Below are positions 7,787 to 18,003 of a stretch of DNA of 64,000 nt, in pieces. The first letter of the stretch is position 1; the number at the start of each line of letters is the position of its first letter. The translations under genes were made by a program, and so were the position numbers. The notes below the pieces were generated by a model. It was given only the letters and a program-made list of their open reading frames with translations, did no database searches and was not told where the DNA came from. Origin of the DNA: Propionibacteriaceae bacterium (lineage in GTDB: Bacteria; Actinomycetota; Actinomycetes; Propionibacteriales; Propionibacteriaceae); contig JAISUR010000042.1 of NCBI GenBank assembly GCA_031271975.1, forward strand, positions 19,903-83,902. Reading direction: 5' to 3'.

Positions 7787-8896
7787 ATGCTCAAAGACGA
7801 ATACGAATCCGGCAGGCTCTACAACGCGCCCGAGATGGAAACCAACTACGCCGAGGCCAAGAAGGTGACCGGCTCGGTACGGCGGCGGGCGATTTCCGTT
7901 GAAGAACTCGCCCAAGAGGTACTGAAGGGTTCCCGGCAGCACATCGCGCGGGCGATCACGCTCGTGGAGTCGTCTCGGCCGGACCACCGCCGAATCTCCC
8001 GGAAGCTGCTGCGCATCCTGCGCCCCTATTCCGGCAAGGCCATCCGCGTTGGCATCTCCGGCGTTCCTGGCGCCGGAAAGTCGACCTTCATCGACGCGAT
8101 GGGACGCCGCCTCATTGAGCGCGGGCATAAAGTCGCGGTGCTCGCCATCGACCCGACATCGACCAAGACGGGCGGCTCAATCCTCGGCGACCGGACGCGC
8201 ATGGGCGAGCTGGCCGCCTCGGACCAAGCCTTCGTGCGTCCCTCCCCCACCTCGGGACATCTGGGCGGCGTGGCCCGGGCGACACGCGAGTCCATGATCG
8301 TGACCGAGGCCGCCGGCTTCGACGTCACCTTGATCGAGACGGTCGGCGTGGGCCAATCCGAAGTGGCCGTGGCCGGAATGGTGGACACTTTCCTGCTCAT
8401 CACGCTCGCCCGCGCCGGCGACCAACTGCAAGGCATCAAGCGCGGCATCCTGGAAATGGCCGACGTCATCACCGTAAACAAGGCCGACGGGGACCACGAG
8501 GCGGAAGCCCGCGTCGCCGCCCGCGACCTTTCCGTGGCCCTCAAACTCATCACGTCCGATCCCAACGCTCCCCGCCCGCCGGTCCTCACCTCCAGCTCGG
8601 TGACGGGCAAGGGACTCGACGAGCTGTGGGACGCGATCCTCGAACACCGCAACCGCTTGGAGGCCAGCGGCGAGTTGGAAGCCCGCCGGGCCAAACAACA
8701 GCTCGAATGGCTGTGGGCGCTGGTGCGCGGTGAGTTGGAAGACGCCCTGAAACGCTCCGAGCAGGTGCGATCGCTGAAGCCTGAAATGGAAGCGGGCGTC
8801 ATCTCGGGAGAGCTGTCCGCCCTCGAAGCATCCAACGCCATAATCAAGGCTTTCGCCGCGGACATCCCCGACTTGGTCCGCACCGAAGACCTCTAA
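7787..8896 (+). CDS. meaB: methylmalonyl-CoA mutase-associated GTPase MeaB
   Basis: A 369-residue SIMIBI-class GTPase that chaperones methylmalonyl-CoA mutase: it gates adenosylcobalamin loading and protects the radical enzyme in the cytoplasm. The P-loop GVPGAGKS is at about residues 92-99, followed by switch segments around DPTSTKTGGSILGDRTRM and the ETVGVGQSE motif, and the guanine-specificity motif NKAD near residue 230. I chose ATG 7787 because GGAGG precedes it; a TTG at 7766 in the same frame overlaps the promoter hexamer's end. The gene faces mutA/mutB across a strong shared terminator, consistent with a functional link. Confidence 0.95.
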   Translation: MLKDEYESGRLYNAPEMETNYAEAKKVTGSVRRRAISVEELAQEVLKGSRQHIARAITLVESSRPDHRRISRKLLRILRPYSGKAIRVGISGVPGAGKSTFIDAMGRRLIERGHKVAVLAIDPTSTKTGGSILGDRTRMGELAASDQAFVRPSPTSGHLGGVARATRESMIVTEAAGFDVTLIETVGVGQSEVAVAGMVDTFLLITLARAGDQLQGIKRGILEMADVITVNKADGDHEAEARVAARDLSVALKLITSDPNAPRPPVLTSSSVTGKGLDELWDAILEHRNRLEASGELEARRAKQQLEWLWALVRGELEDALKRSEQVRSLKPEMEAGVISGELSALEASNAIIKAFAADIPDLVRTEDL

Positions 8897-8905
8897 GACC
8901 TGGAC

Positions 8906-8947
8906 GACAAGGGGCCGGGCGGGAGAAATCCCACCCGGCCCCTTGTC
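8906..8947. terminator. strong bidirectional terminator between meaB and mutB
   Basis: GACAAGGGGCCGGG (8906-8919) pairs with CCCGGCCCCTTGTC (8934-8947); after one mismatch the inner GGG/CCC also pair around a 6-base loop. It separates two convergent genes and would end transcription both ways. Confidence 0.85.
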
Positions 8948-8955
8948 TTGGACTG

Positions 8956-11147
<2,192 letters not shown>

Positions 11148-11151
<4 letters not shown>

Positions 11152-12989
11152 TTGGCCGCTCCAATCTTGTCCAAAGTCGCCGAGAGGAACCCGACCACGT
11201 CCATTCCGTCGAAGATCTCGCCGTCGATAACCGAATCGGCCTCGTCCGAGCCCGTCTCAGCCTTGCGGCCCGCGATGTATACCGTCTCCACGCCAGCGGC
11301 CTTCAGGGCCTTGGCGACCGGAATCGCCTGCTCGGCGTAAACCTTCGCCGAAGACGCCAGCACGGCGAACTTCGCGCCGGCCGCCTGCGCCTGTGCCGCG
11401 ATCTCCTCAGGCGTGCCACCCTCGGACTGGGGCTGGGCGATGCCGGCCACAGCCAGCAGCGGCTTGGTGAAACCCTCGCGGCCGCCGAAATCGCGCCGCT
11501 CGCCCAGACAGGCCAGCCAGACCTGCGGCTTCGGCGACGATTTCGCCGCGCGGTCCCGCAGCGCCTCGAAAACCTCCGAGTCGCGGTGCCACTCCAGGCC
11601 GCCGCGCACCGGCGCAGCCGGACGCGGCCGCGTCTCGATCGGCACTTCCTCGTCGCGTGGGAACATCGAGACGCCCGTGATGGGCAGCTTGCGCGTCGCG
11701 AGCCGCTTGGCCCGCTCGGCGTTCACCTCGGCGATGGCCGCGGAGGCCGCGCCGGAAGCCAGCCACGCGGCCATGCCGCCCGCCGCCTCGATGGTCTGGA
11801 ACAGCGCCCAGGCCTTTTCGGCCAGCTGATCCGTGTAGGACTCGACGAAGTACGCGCCGCCCGCCGGATCGTTGACCCGGCCGATGTTGGACTCCTCCGC
11901 GGCGAGCAACTGGATGTTGCGCGCGAGGCGGCGGGAGAAATCGGTGGGCAGGCCATGGGCCGTGTCGAACGGCAACGCGGTGATGGACTCGGCGCCGCCG
12001 ACAGCGGCTGCGAACACTGCGATGGTGGTGCGCAACAGGTTGACGTACGTGTCGTCACGGGTGATGTTCCGCCACGAAGTCACGGCGTGCTGGATGGCGC
12101 CCGCGGGTGCTCCCGAAGCCTCGGTGATGCGCGCCCAGATGCGGCGGAAAGCGCGCAGCTTGGCGATCGTCGTGAACTGGTCTTCGCCGGCGGCGGTGCG
12201 GAACTCGATCTCGGTCACGGCGTCGGCGGCAGACACACCAGCGGCTTCCAGGGCCCGCAAGTACGCCACACCGGTGGCAGCGGCGATGGCCAACTGTTGG
12301 ACATCGCCCGCGCCCGCGTTGTCGTAGGGCACGGTGTCCACGGTGATCGCCTGGATCCCGGGCAGCTCAGCCAGCGAAGCCTGCACCCATTCGGCGAGCG
12401 GCGACAAGTCGGGCTCGGTGCCGTTGACAGCCGCAAAACCGATCGGGTCAAGGCCGAAGTTGCCCTTGGCCGTGGCGGCCGCGCCGGATGCCCGCACGAA
12501 GTCGGCGAGCGCCTTGGCGGCCGCGACCTGGTCATCGTAGGAGGAGACAGCGATGGCCGCCAACTCCGGATTCACACCGGCGAGCACCTGTGCCAGGTCG
12601 GCGGGCGCGATGGCGTCAGTGCCAAGGCGCAGCCACAGCGACGTGGCGCCCCGCTCAAGATCGGCCAGCACTTGGGCGTTGCTGAACGCCGCGTCGGGAT
12701 CCTCGTGCAGGGGCCGCACGTCCCAGGCGTCCATGTCCCCGTCTTTCACCGTGGCGCCGCGCGTGAAGGGCGCCACTCCCGGGAAACCCAACTCACCGTC
12801 GTAGGAGGTGTAAAGGGGTTCGGTCACCAGGCCATCCACTGAAGTGGAGCGCAACCGCTCCAAGGCCTGTTCTATTGATATTTCTTTGCCTGGCGGACGG
12901 CGTCGGTTGAGGATCTTGAGAACCTCAACTTCCCACTGATCCCAAGTGGACGACGCGAAGTCCCCGGCAAGCTGCAGCATGTCGGTCAT
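11148..12989 (-). CDS. mutA: methylmalonyl-CoA mutase small (non-catalytic) subunit
   Basis: A 613-residue partner of MutB in the heterodimeric mutase. It shares the barrel and the C-terminal cobalamin-like fold but its cobalamin domain reads [13 protein letters not shown] where MutB has the DxHxxG motif, so the cobalt-binding His is missing, as expected for this structural subunit. The start is ATG 12989, 7 bases after TAGGCT; the frame extends to 13019 and a second ATG lies at 12980. It is the first gene of the mutAB operon and is preceded by a minus-strand kinase-like gene 111 bases away. Confidence 0.95.
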
Positions 12990-12996
12990 GAAGCAG

Positions 12997-13002
12997 AGCC
13001 TA
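12997..13002 (-). promoter_or_regulatory. -10 hexamer of mutAB
   Basis: TAGGCT on the minus strand ends 7 bases before the ATG at 12989. The leaderless arrangement leaves no room for a 5' riboswitch. Confidence 0.55.
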
Positions 13003-13100
13003 TATGAAACCGCGGACATTTTGTGGTCGGACCAAAAAACAGGCGGTTCTCCCCAGGCGGGATTTGGCTTGCCGTAAGCCGAGAAGCGGTGGATCAGGGC

Positions 13101-14315
13101 TCAGACGACCTGCCGCACCAAAGCTTCGGCGGATCCGATCATCAGAGTCGTCTCCCGCTGCCAATCCGGCTCTTGGGAGCGGAACGGGCCCGTGGCGAGC
13201 GAGATGATCACAGCCGCCGCGCGCAGGCGCAATTCCGCCGCGTCCACGCGGGTGTCGAAAACCGGCACCCAATCCCGGATGAGGGAATGCACGCGGTCGG
13301 TCTGAGTGGCGTTCATGCGCTGGATCGTCGACAGGTGCGCCACCAAGCAGGCCAGGTCGTCGACGCGGCTGCCCGGGCCCACGGTGTCCACGTCGAGCAG
13401 GCCGACAACCCGGCCCGACGCCACATGCACTTGGCCTTCGTGGAAATCGCCGTGGGTCGGCTCGTCGCCGAGCGGGATGTCTGCCAGGTGGCCGGCGATC
13501 GTATCGCGCAGCCATTCCAGCCGGGGCCGCAGCTGGGGCAGGGACTGGGCGACGACTTCCGAATAGTGCGGCAGCGACTGAGTCCAAGCCGCCCGCCGGG
13601 GCAGGCTGGAGACAGCTTGGGGCAGCCGGTCCAGCGTCTCGATGAGGTCTTGCGCGGTGGTCGGGGGGTCGGGTTCGAAGATGGCCTCGGCGAGCGGCGT
13701 GCCGCCCAATTCGGCCAGGAAGAGCATGTGGTCTTCGGTGACGGCGAGCACGGGCGCGGCGGGAACGCCGGCCTCCAGCAGCATGCGGTGGCGCTCGGCG
13801 ATCTGCCCGATGAGGTGCTCCCGCAGCACCTTGACGTAGACCGTTTCCCCGCTGACAAGGTCTGTCACCTTCAAGACAGCCCGCCGCCGCGGCCGGTACA
13901 CCACCATCGTCAGCGATAAATCGTCGGGAGCTACCGCCGAAGAGAAGATCTTGTGGTCGTTGCAGACGACGGCCATCGACTCGGCGTAGGCGGCGCGGGC
14001 GAGTCCCGGCAAGTCCGGATCCTTGGGGTACAGCCACACCGCCACCTGGCGGTCTCCGTCCGCGAAGATCTCCGCCGCGGCGTCCGCGCCCGCGATCCCC
14101 CGCGTCCGGGCCGAGACGCCGAGCACTTCGTGCCGGCGCCCGTATGGCCAATCCACGTACACCGAATAGGTGGCCGTGGTGGATTCGTTGGGGTTGCGGT
14201 CCACTTGGTCCAACGACCACTCGACCAGATTTCCGCCGGCATGCGCGACTGCCGCGCTGAGCAGCGGCCCAGCTTGGGAGGATGTCAGCAACTCGATGCC
14301 GTCGTCACCTGGCAC
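13101..14315 (-). CDS. aminoglycoside phosphotransferase-fold kinase (APH family)
   Basis: A 404-residue protein whose C-terminal half carries the APH/choline-kinase catalytic loop HGDFHEGQVH (about residues 284-293) and the metal-binding LLDVDTVGPGSRVDDLA. The N-terminal 160 residues are less typical and may shape the substrate site. The family phosphorylates small molecules or sugars, for example antibiotics, choline or maltose; nothing here identifies the substrate, so a resistance function should not be assumed. The start is GTG 14315, 6 bases after TACCCT. It is divergent from the YjdI-like gene and upstream of mutAB on the same strand, with a T6 run at about 13035-13040 between them. 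Confidence 0.82.
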   Translation of the reverse strand: MPGDDGIELLTSSQAGPLLSAAVAHAGGNLVEWSLDQVDRNPNESTTATYSVYVDWPYGRRHEVLGVSARTRGIAGADAAAEIFADGDRQVAVWLYPKDPDLPGLARAAYAESMAVVCNDHKIFSSAVAPDDLSLTMVVYRPRRRAVLKVTDLVSGETVYVKVLREHLIGQIAERHRMLLEAGVPAAPVLAVTEDHMLFLAELGGTPLAEAIFEPDPPTTAQDLIETLDRLPQAVSSLPRRAAWTQSLPHYSEVVAQSLPQLRPRLEWLRDTIAGHLADIPLGDEPTHGDFHEGQVHVASGRVVGLLDVDTVGPGSRVDDLACLVAHLSTIQRMNATQTDRVHSLIRDWVPVFDTRVDAAELRLRAAAVIISLATGPFRSQEPDWQRETTLMIGSAEALVRQVV

Positions 14316-14321
14316 GCCACT

Positions 14322-14327
14322 AGGGTA
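14322..14327 (-). promoter_or_regulatory. -10 hexamer of the APH-fold kinase gene
   Basis: TACCCT on the minus strand ends 6 bases before GTG 14315, the leaderless spacing. Confidence 0.5.
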
Positions 14328-14400
14328 ACGGGTTTCGCGGTTTCCGCTCGCAAACTCGGCGACAGTGCAAGGATGGTCCAACAGACGAAAGGAACGAACA

Positions 14401-14631
14401 ATGACACGAAAGCTCTACACGGGGCCCATCGTTGATCTCACCTTTGACGGGGACGTCTGCCAGCACGCGGGCGAGTGCGTGCGGGGCATGCCGGCTGTGT
14501 TCAACGTGCACGCCCGGCCATGGGCGAACCCGGAGGCGGCCAACACGCCGGACCTGGCCGCGCTGCTGCGCGAAGTGATCGGCCGCTGTCCGTCTGGCGC
14601 GCTCCAAGTCGCCGAGCATCAGGCGGCGTGA
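14401..14631 (+). CDS. YjdI-like divergent [4Fe-4S] mono-cluster protein
   Basis: A 76-residue protein with the conserved pattern of the Fer4_19/YjdI family: CQHAGEC near residues 20-26, an Ala/Val-Phe and Trp in the middle, and RCPSGAL near residues 62-68. The family is thought to bind a single iron-sulfur cluster; its physiological role is unknown. AAAGGAA precedes the ATG at 14401. Its TGA shares a base with the ATG of the next gene. The YjdI-YjdJ pairing is also known from E. coli, which supports the assignment. Confidence 0.88.
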   Translation: MTRKLYTGPIVDLTFDGDVCQHAGECVRGMPAVFNVHARPWANPEAANTPDLAALLREVIGRCPSGALQVAEHQAA

Positions 14632-14930
14632 TGGGTGTCAAAGTAACGCACAACACTGCCGAGGCCCGCTACGAGGGCTGGCTGGACGACGTCCTCGCCG
14701 GTTTCGCGGAATACCAGCTCACCGACAAGCTGGTCGTCTTCACGCACACCGAGGTGGACCCGCATTTCGAGGGGCACGGCGTTGGCTCGGTCATCGCGCG
14801 GGCGGCGTTGGACGACGTGCGCGACAACGGCGCCGGCCGCCAAGTGTTGCCGCTGTGCCCGTTCATCAAGGGCTGGATCCAGCGACATCCGGACTACGTC
14901 AGCTTGGTGTACGGGGCGACACCGCAGTAG
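14631..14930 (+). CDS. YjdJ-like small GNAT-type acetyltransferase
   Basis: A 99-residue protein of the short GNAT family (PF14542 type). It shows the acetyl-CoA loop region EVDPHFEGHGVGSVI and the C-terminal LPLCPFIKGWIQRHPDY, characteristic of this group. Substrate unknown. The start ATG overlaps the upstream stop (TGATG); a GTG at 14628 is also possible. Its last 32 bases overlap the 3' end of the convergent CDF exporter gene. Confidence 0.88.
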   Translation: MGVKVTHNTAEARYEGWLDDVLAGFAEYQLTDKLVVFTHTEVDPHFEGHGVGSVIARAALDDVRDNGAGRQVLPLCPFIKGWIQRHPDYVSLVYGATPQ

Positions 14931-15876
14931 CCACGCCGCCGCGGTCGACGTCGGGTTCCAGGTAGATGACGATCGACGCCTTGGGCACCGCCGCGCGCAC
15001 CGCCGCTTCCGCGGTGTCGATGATCTCGGACAATTCGGCGGCGGACTCTGTCGGAGGCACGGCTATCTTGGCGGCGAGCAGGATCTCGTCCGGGCCCAGG
15101 TGCAGCGTGCGCATGTGGATGACACGGCTGACGCCGGGGGCGCCTTCCAGGGCCGCCGTCATCCGCTTGATCCGCCCGGGCGACGCCGCCTCGCCGATCA
15201 GCAGCGATTTGATCTCGATGGCGAGCACGATGGCCACGCAAATCAGCAACACGCCGATGCAGCCCGTTCCGACAGCGTCCCAGATGCCGTTCTTCGTGAG
15301 CAGCGTCAAACCGACGCCGCCAAGGGCGAATAGCAGGCCGAGCAGCGCGGCGAAGTCCTCCAGCAAGATGACGGGCAATTCCGGGGCCTTCGTGGCGCGG
15401 ATGAAGCGGAACAGGCTCTGCTTCCCGCGCGCCTCGGCGGATTCTTTCACGGCCGTCCGGAAGCTCATGCCCTCCGCGAAGATTCCGAAGCAGAGCACCG
15501 CGATCGGCACCCACCACCACGGACCCTCCAAGAGTTCGTTCGGATGGCCTTCGGAGACTTCGACGTACTTCTCGTAGGCCTCATACAGTGCGAACAGACC
15601 GCCCAGCGAGAACAAGATGATGGCCACCAGGAACGCGTTCAGGTAGCGGACGCGGCCGAAACCAAAGGGATGCTCCACGTCGGGGGCCTTCTTGGCCGAC
15701 TTGCCGCCAACGAGCAAGAGGATCTGGTTGGCGGTGTCCGCGATGGAGTGGACGCCTTCGGCGAGCATCGACGATGCCCCGGTCAGCGCCCAGGCGGCAA
15801 ACTTGGTGAGGGCGATGAAGAAGTTCGCGCTCAGCGCCGCAATCACGGCCTTGGTACCGGAATGGGGATTACTCAC
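14899..15876 (-). CDS. cation diffusion facilitator (CDF) metal exporter
   Basis: A 325-residue membrane protein of the CDF family, which exports divalent metals such as zinc, cobalt or iron in exchange for protons. The transport-site motif HSIAD is at residues 43-47 in the second membrane segment and the FGFGRVRYL signature follows. A C-terminal cytoplasmic regulatory domain begins near residue 235. The GTG start forms a GTGA junction with the SIS-domain gene, placing it last in the DUF3499-Trm112-SIS-CDF operon. The 3' end overlaps the convergent YjdJ-like gene. The metal is not evident. Confidence 0.93.
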   Translation of the reverse strand: MSNPHSGTKAVIAALSANFFIALTKFAAWALTGASSMLAEGVHSIADTANQILLLVGGKSAKKAPDVEHPFGFGRVRYLNAFLVAIILFSLGGLFALYEAYEKYVEVSEGHPNELLEGPWWWVPIAVLCFGIFAEGMSFRTAVKESAEARGKQSLFRFIRATKAPELPVILLEDFAALLGLLFALGGVGLTLLTKNGIWDAVGTGCIGVLLICVAIVLAIEIKSLLIGEAASPGRIKRMTAALEGAPGVSRVIHMRTLHLGPDEILLAAKIAVPPTESAAELSEIIDTAEAAVRAAVPKASIVIYLEPDVDRGGVATAVSPRTPS

Positions 15877-16889
15877 GGTACAAAATGGTAGCGCCCCAGT
15901 CCGAGGCGCAGATACGCCGCGGCGAAGAGCCCGGTTTGCAGCAGCGACGCGTAGCGGGTGACGCGGTCGCCGGCCGAGCAGGAAATCCGCGAAACGCGCA
16001 CCCGGCCGGCATCGGCGAGCCGGGTCAACGCGTCCAACTCCCGCACGGCCAAGTCGTCACCGAGGTCGTCGTCGAGCACCACCAGGCCGGGCCGCAAACC
16101 GGGAGCTTCTTCGGTCGGATCGGCGAACACATCGACCGGCGCCGCCTCTGTAAGCAGCGGCGACAGCGCGCCTGCGTCGGCGGCCAACACCACCCGTCCA
16201 CACGCCCCTCGCAAGGCTTCGGCGATCCGCCGCGACGCGCGGGCGGCCAGAATGGAACCACCCCAGACGAGCGGTTGCGCGTCCGCCAACTCCAGGGCGA
16301 TGGCTTTGGCGCGATTCTGGCTGATGTCCAACAGGGCGGCGCATTCGCTGGCGACCAGATCCATGGCGTCTGCGACCGCCTCGATGTCCACCTGCGCGCC
16401 CACCCCCAAGCGGCGCAGTCCGTCCAGCGCGAGCACCGCGTTGGTCAAATAGTCGGCGTCGGCTGGAAGCACCGTCGTCGACCGCGAAGCCGCGACGGCC
16501 GCCAGTTCCGAATCCGGGGGGCACACGGCCAACACCCGGCTGCCCCGGCGCACGGCCTCCGCGGCGGCGGCCAATGCGACCACGTTGGTGGCGCCCAGGA
16601 CGATCACCAAGTCCAACGGGCCAACCCACGCGGGCAGCCCCAGACGCGGCCAAGCCACGAACGGGACTGGGCAGGTCGGCTCCAATACCGCGCGCAGTAG
16701 CCGGGCCTCCGGGCCGAAAGCGATGACGGCCCTGGGCAGGGGCTCGGGTTCCAGCCCAGCCAGCGGCTCCGCGACGGCCAAGGCCTCACGGCGCAGCCGA
16801 GCGCCCGATTCGGCCAGCGGCCGGATGACGTGGTCGGCGGCGGCGAGCGACTCGGCGTCTTCCAGCCGCCAATCCTCGAAGTCGCTCAC
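15873..16889 (-). CDS. SIS-domain phosphosugar-binding protein (TobH/ManA-associated type)
   Basis: A 338-residue protein with two SIS-like halves (for example LDLVIVLGATNVVALAAAAEAVRRGSR is the first sugar-phosphate binding region, shown here only by its central GATN). The family resembles phosphoglucose/phosphomannose isomerases; in mycobacteria the orthologue sits by manA and manB, so a role in mannose-phosphate metabolism is a reasonable guess. No experimentally fixed function is known to me. It is joined by GTGA junctions to Trm112 upstream and the CDF exporter downstream. Confidence 0.8.
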   Translation of the reverse strand: MSDFEDWRLEDAESLAAADHVIRPLAESGARLRREALAVAEPLAGLEPEPLPRAVIAFGPEARLLRAVLEPTCPVPFVAWPRLGLPAWVGPLDLVIVLGATNVVALAAAAEAVRRGSRVLAVCPPDSELAAVAASRSTTVLPADADYLTNAVLALDGLRRLGVGAQVDIEAVADAMDLVASECAALLDISQNRAKAIALELADAQPLVWGGSILAARASRRIAEALRGACGRVVLAADAGALSPLLTEAAPVDVFADPTEEAPGLRPGLVVLDDDLGDDLAVRELDALTRLADAGRVRVSRISCSAGDRVTRYASLLQTGLFAAAYLRLGLGRYHFVP

Positions 16890-17059
16890 GGCTTGTGGGC
16901 GCGGTCAACCAGGAGAACGGGTATGCCGCCCTCGACCGGGTATGCCAGGGCACAACTGGCTGACGAGCAGATCAATTCGCTCGACTCGTAGTCCCAGGCC
17001 AGCGCGCCGCGGCAGCTGGGGCAAACCAGTATCTGCAGCAATTCAGCGGGAATCTCCAT
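16886..17059 (-). CDS. Trm112-family zinc-ribbon protein
   Basis: A 57-residue protein with the Trm112/YcaR fold: LVCPSC near residues 11-16, then two more cysteines in SSASC and the YPVEGGIPVLL tail. Eukaryotic and archaeal Trm112 activates methyltransferases; the bacterial role is unclear. I prefer ATG 17059 to an in-frame TTG at 17071, which would overlap the DUF3499 stop. It belongs to a compact operon that includes DUF3499 and the SIS protein. Confidence 0.88.
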   Translation of the reverse strand: MEIPAELLQILVCPSCRGALAWDYESSELICSSASCALAYPVEGGIPVLLVDRAHKP

Positions 17060-17067
17060 GGTGTCTC

Positions 17068-17388
17068 TCAATCTGCGACGACGGCGAGGTGCCCTTTGCG
17101 GCGGCTCAGCACCGGCCGATCCGGCTGCCCAGCGCGGCGGATCAGATCAGCAAGGGCCATCACGTCGGATTGGCTGGTCATGGTGTAGTAGTCACCCGGC
17201 AGCCGGGTCACCTCCCACCCCTTCGGGGCGCTGAGCGTGCGCGCGTGCTCGCGGCACAGGTCATAGCTGCCCGGCTCGATGCGCGGGGCCAGCGGCCCGA
17301 GCACCGCCTCGTGATCGGCGTAGCTGAACGTGAGGGTGGCCACCGCCTCCCCAGAGCAGGCCGGCCGTGTGCAACGTCGATTGATCAC
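17068..17388 (-). CDS. DUF3499 family protein
   Basis: A 106-residue actinobacterial protein of unknown function. Two Cys pairs or Cys-His pairs are visible, CTRPAC near residue 6 and CREH near residue 45, which suggests a bound zinc. GTG at 17388 is 6 bases after TAACCT, so this is the leaderless first gene of the operon. In other actinobacteria this gene stands next to the metallopeptidase-like gene and the manA/manB region, as here. Confidence 0.88.
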   Translation of the reverse strand: MINRRCTRPACSGEAVATLTFSYADHEAVLGPLAPRIEPGSYDLCREHARTLSAPKGWEVTRLPGDYYTMTSQSDVMALADLIRRAGQPDRPVLSRRKGHLAVVAD

Positions 17389-17394
17389 GAAGCC

Positions 17395-17400
17395 AGGTTA
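17395..17400 (-). promoter_or_regulatory. -10 hexamer of the DUF3499 operon
   Basis: TAACCT on the minus strand ends 6 bases before GTG 17388. A perfect palindrome at 17461-17487 lies between this promoter and the divergent one at 17524. Confidence 0.6.
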
Positions 17401-17460
17401 GCCCGCCTGTGACTCCGCCCGCGGCTGACACCCCAAGAAAGCTGCGAATCATCCCACCAC

Positions 17461-17487
17461 GTCATTCCGGACTCGTTCCGGAATGAC
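17461..17487. repeat. perfect palindrome, copy of a dispersed GTCAT-CCGG element
   Basis: GTCATTCCGGA (17461-17471) and TCCGGAATGAC (17477-17487) form an 11-bp stem with a 5-base loop; flanking bases extend it imperfectly (CGTGG/CCACG side). The same core, GTCAT-CCGG-CTTGTTCCGG, recurs in several copies at 53.15-53.34 kb. It lies in a divergent promoter region. Confidence 0.75.
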
Positions 17488-17523
17488 GGACGTGGGCACA
17501 TACTGTCCACGGCGGCGGCCTAG

Positions 17524-17529
17524 TAGGGT
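17524..17529 (+). promoter_or_regulatory. -10 hexamer of the metallopeptidase-like gene
   Basis: TAGGGT ends 6 bases before GTG 17536 without a clear ribosome binding site. Confidence 0.5.
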
Positions 17530-17535
17530 GGGCGG

Positions 17536-17940
17536 GTGAGCAAACGCCGAGATCGACACCAGCGGGGCATGCGCGGCCCGGTGTCGCTGCCCAACCCGCT
17601 GACGCGGACGCGGCTCATCGACCGGCCGACGGCCGAGGGGCAGTTCGCCGACTACATCGCCCAAACTGTCGCGCGCGTCGCCGCAGACTGCCCGCAGGCG
17701 CTCGCGCGGATCGATATTGGCTACGAAGACGTGCCTGTCGCCGCCGGCGACGTGCCGCTGGCTACGGCCACCTCGGCCACCCCGGAACGCAATGGCCAGG
17801 TCGTGCTTTACCGCCGCCCCCTGGAGCACCGGGCGGCCAGCCAGTCGGACCTGCGCCGTTTGGTCCGCCTCACGATCGTGGAGCAGCTTGCCGCCATCAC
17901 CGGGCTCAGCCCGCACCAGATCGACCCCGAAGAAGACTGA
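17536..17940 (+). CDS. metallopeptidase-family (zincin-like) protein, catalytic motif degenerate
   Basis: A 134-residue protein of the small zincin-like (DUF1025-type) family found beside DUF3499 in actinobacteria. Where active members carry HExxH, this protein reads LTIVEQLAAITG, so the zinc-binding histidines are missing and it is probably not a peptidase. The N-terminus is basic (SKRRDRHQRGMRGP). Function unknown; conservation of the pair suggests a shared role with the divergent operon. Confidence 0.8.
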   Translation: MSKRRDRHQRGMRGPVSLPNPLTRTRLIDRPTAEGQFADYIAQTVARVAADCPQALARIDIGYEDVPVAAGDVPLATATSATPERNGQVVLYRRPLEHRAASQSDLRRLVRLTIVEQLAAITGLSPHQIDPEED

Positions 17941-18003
17941 CCCTCCCCGGCAAGCTGCCGCACCGGAGCGCCAGCGCAGCAAGGACACTTTGTGGGGTGA
18001 TCT

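Noticed and set aside
12990..13100. cobalamin riboswitch before mutAB
   Set aside because: The gap is 111 bases, the likely promoter is leaderless, and no B12-box-like sequence is seen.
13101..14315. aminoglycoside resistance kinase
   Set aside because: Only the general APH fold is shown; chromosomal APH-fold kinases have many substrates and no resistance context exists here.
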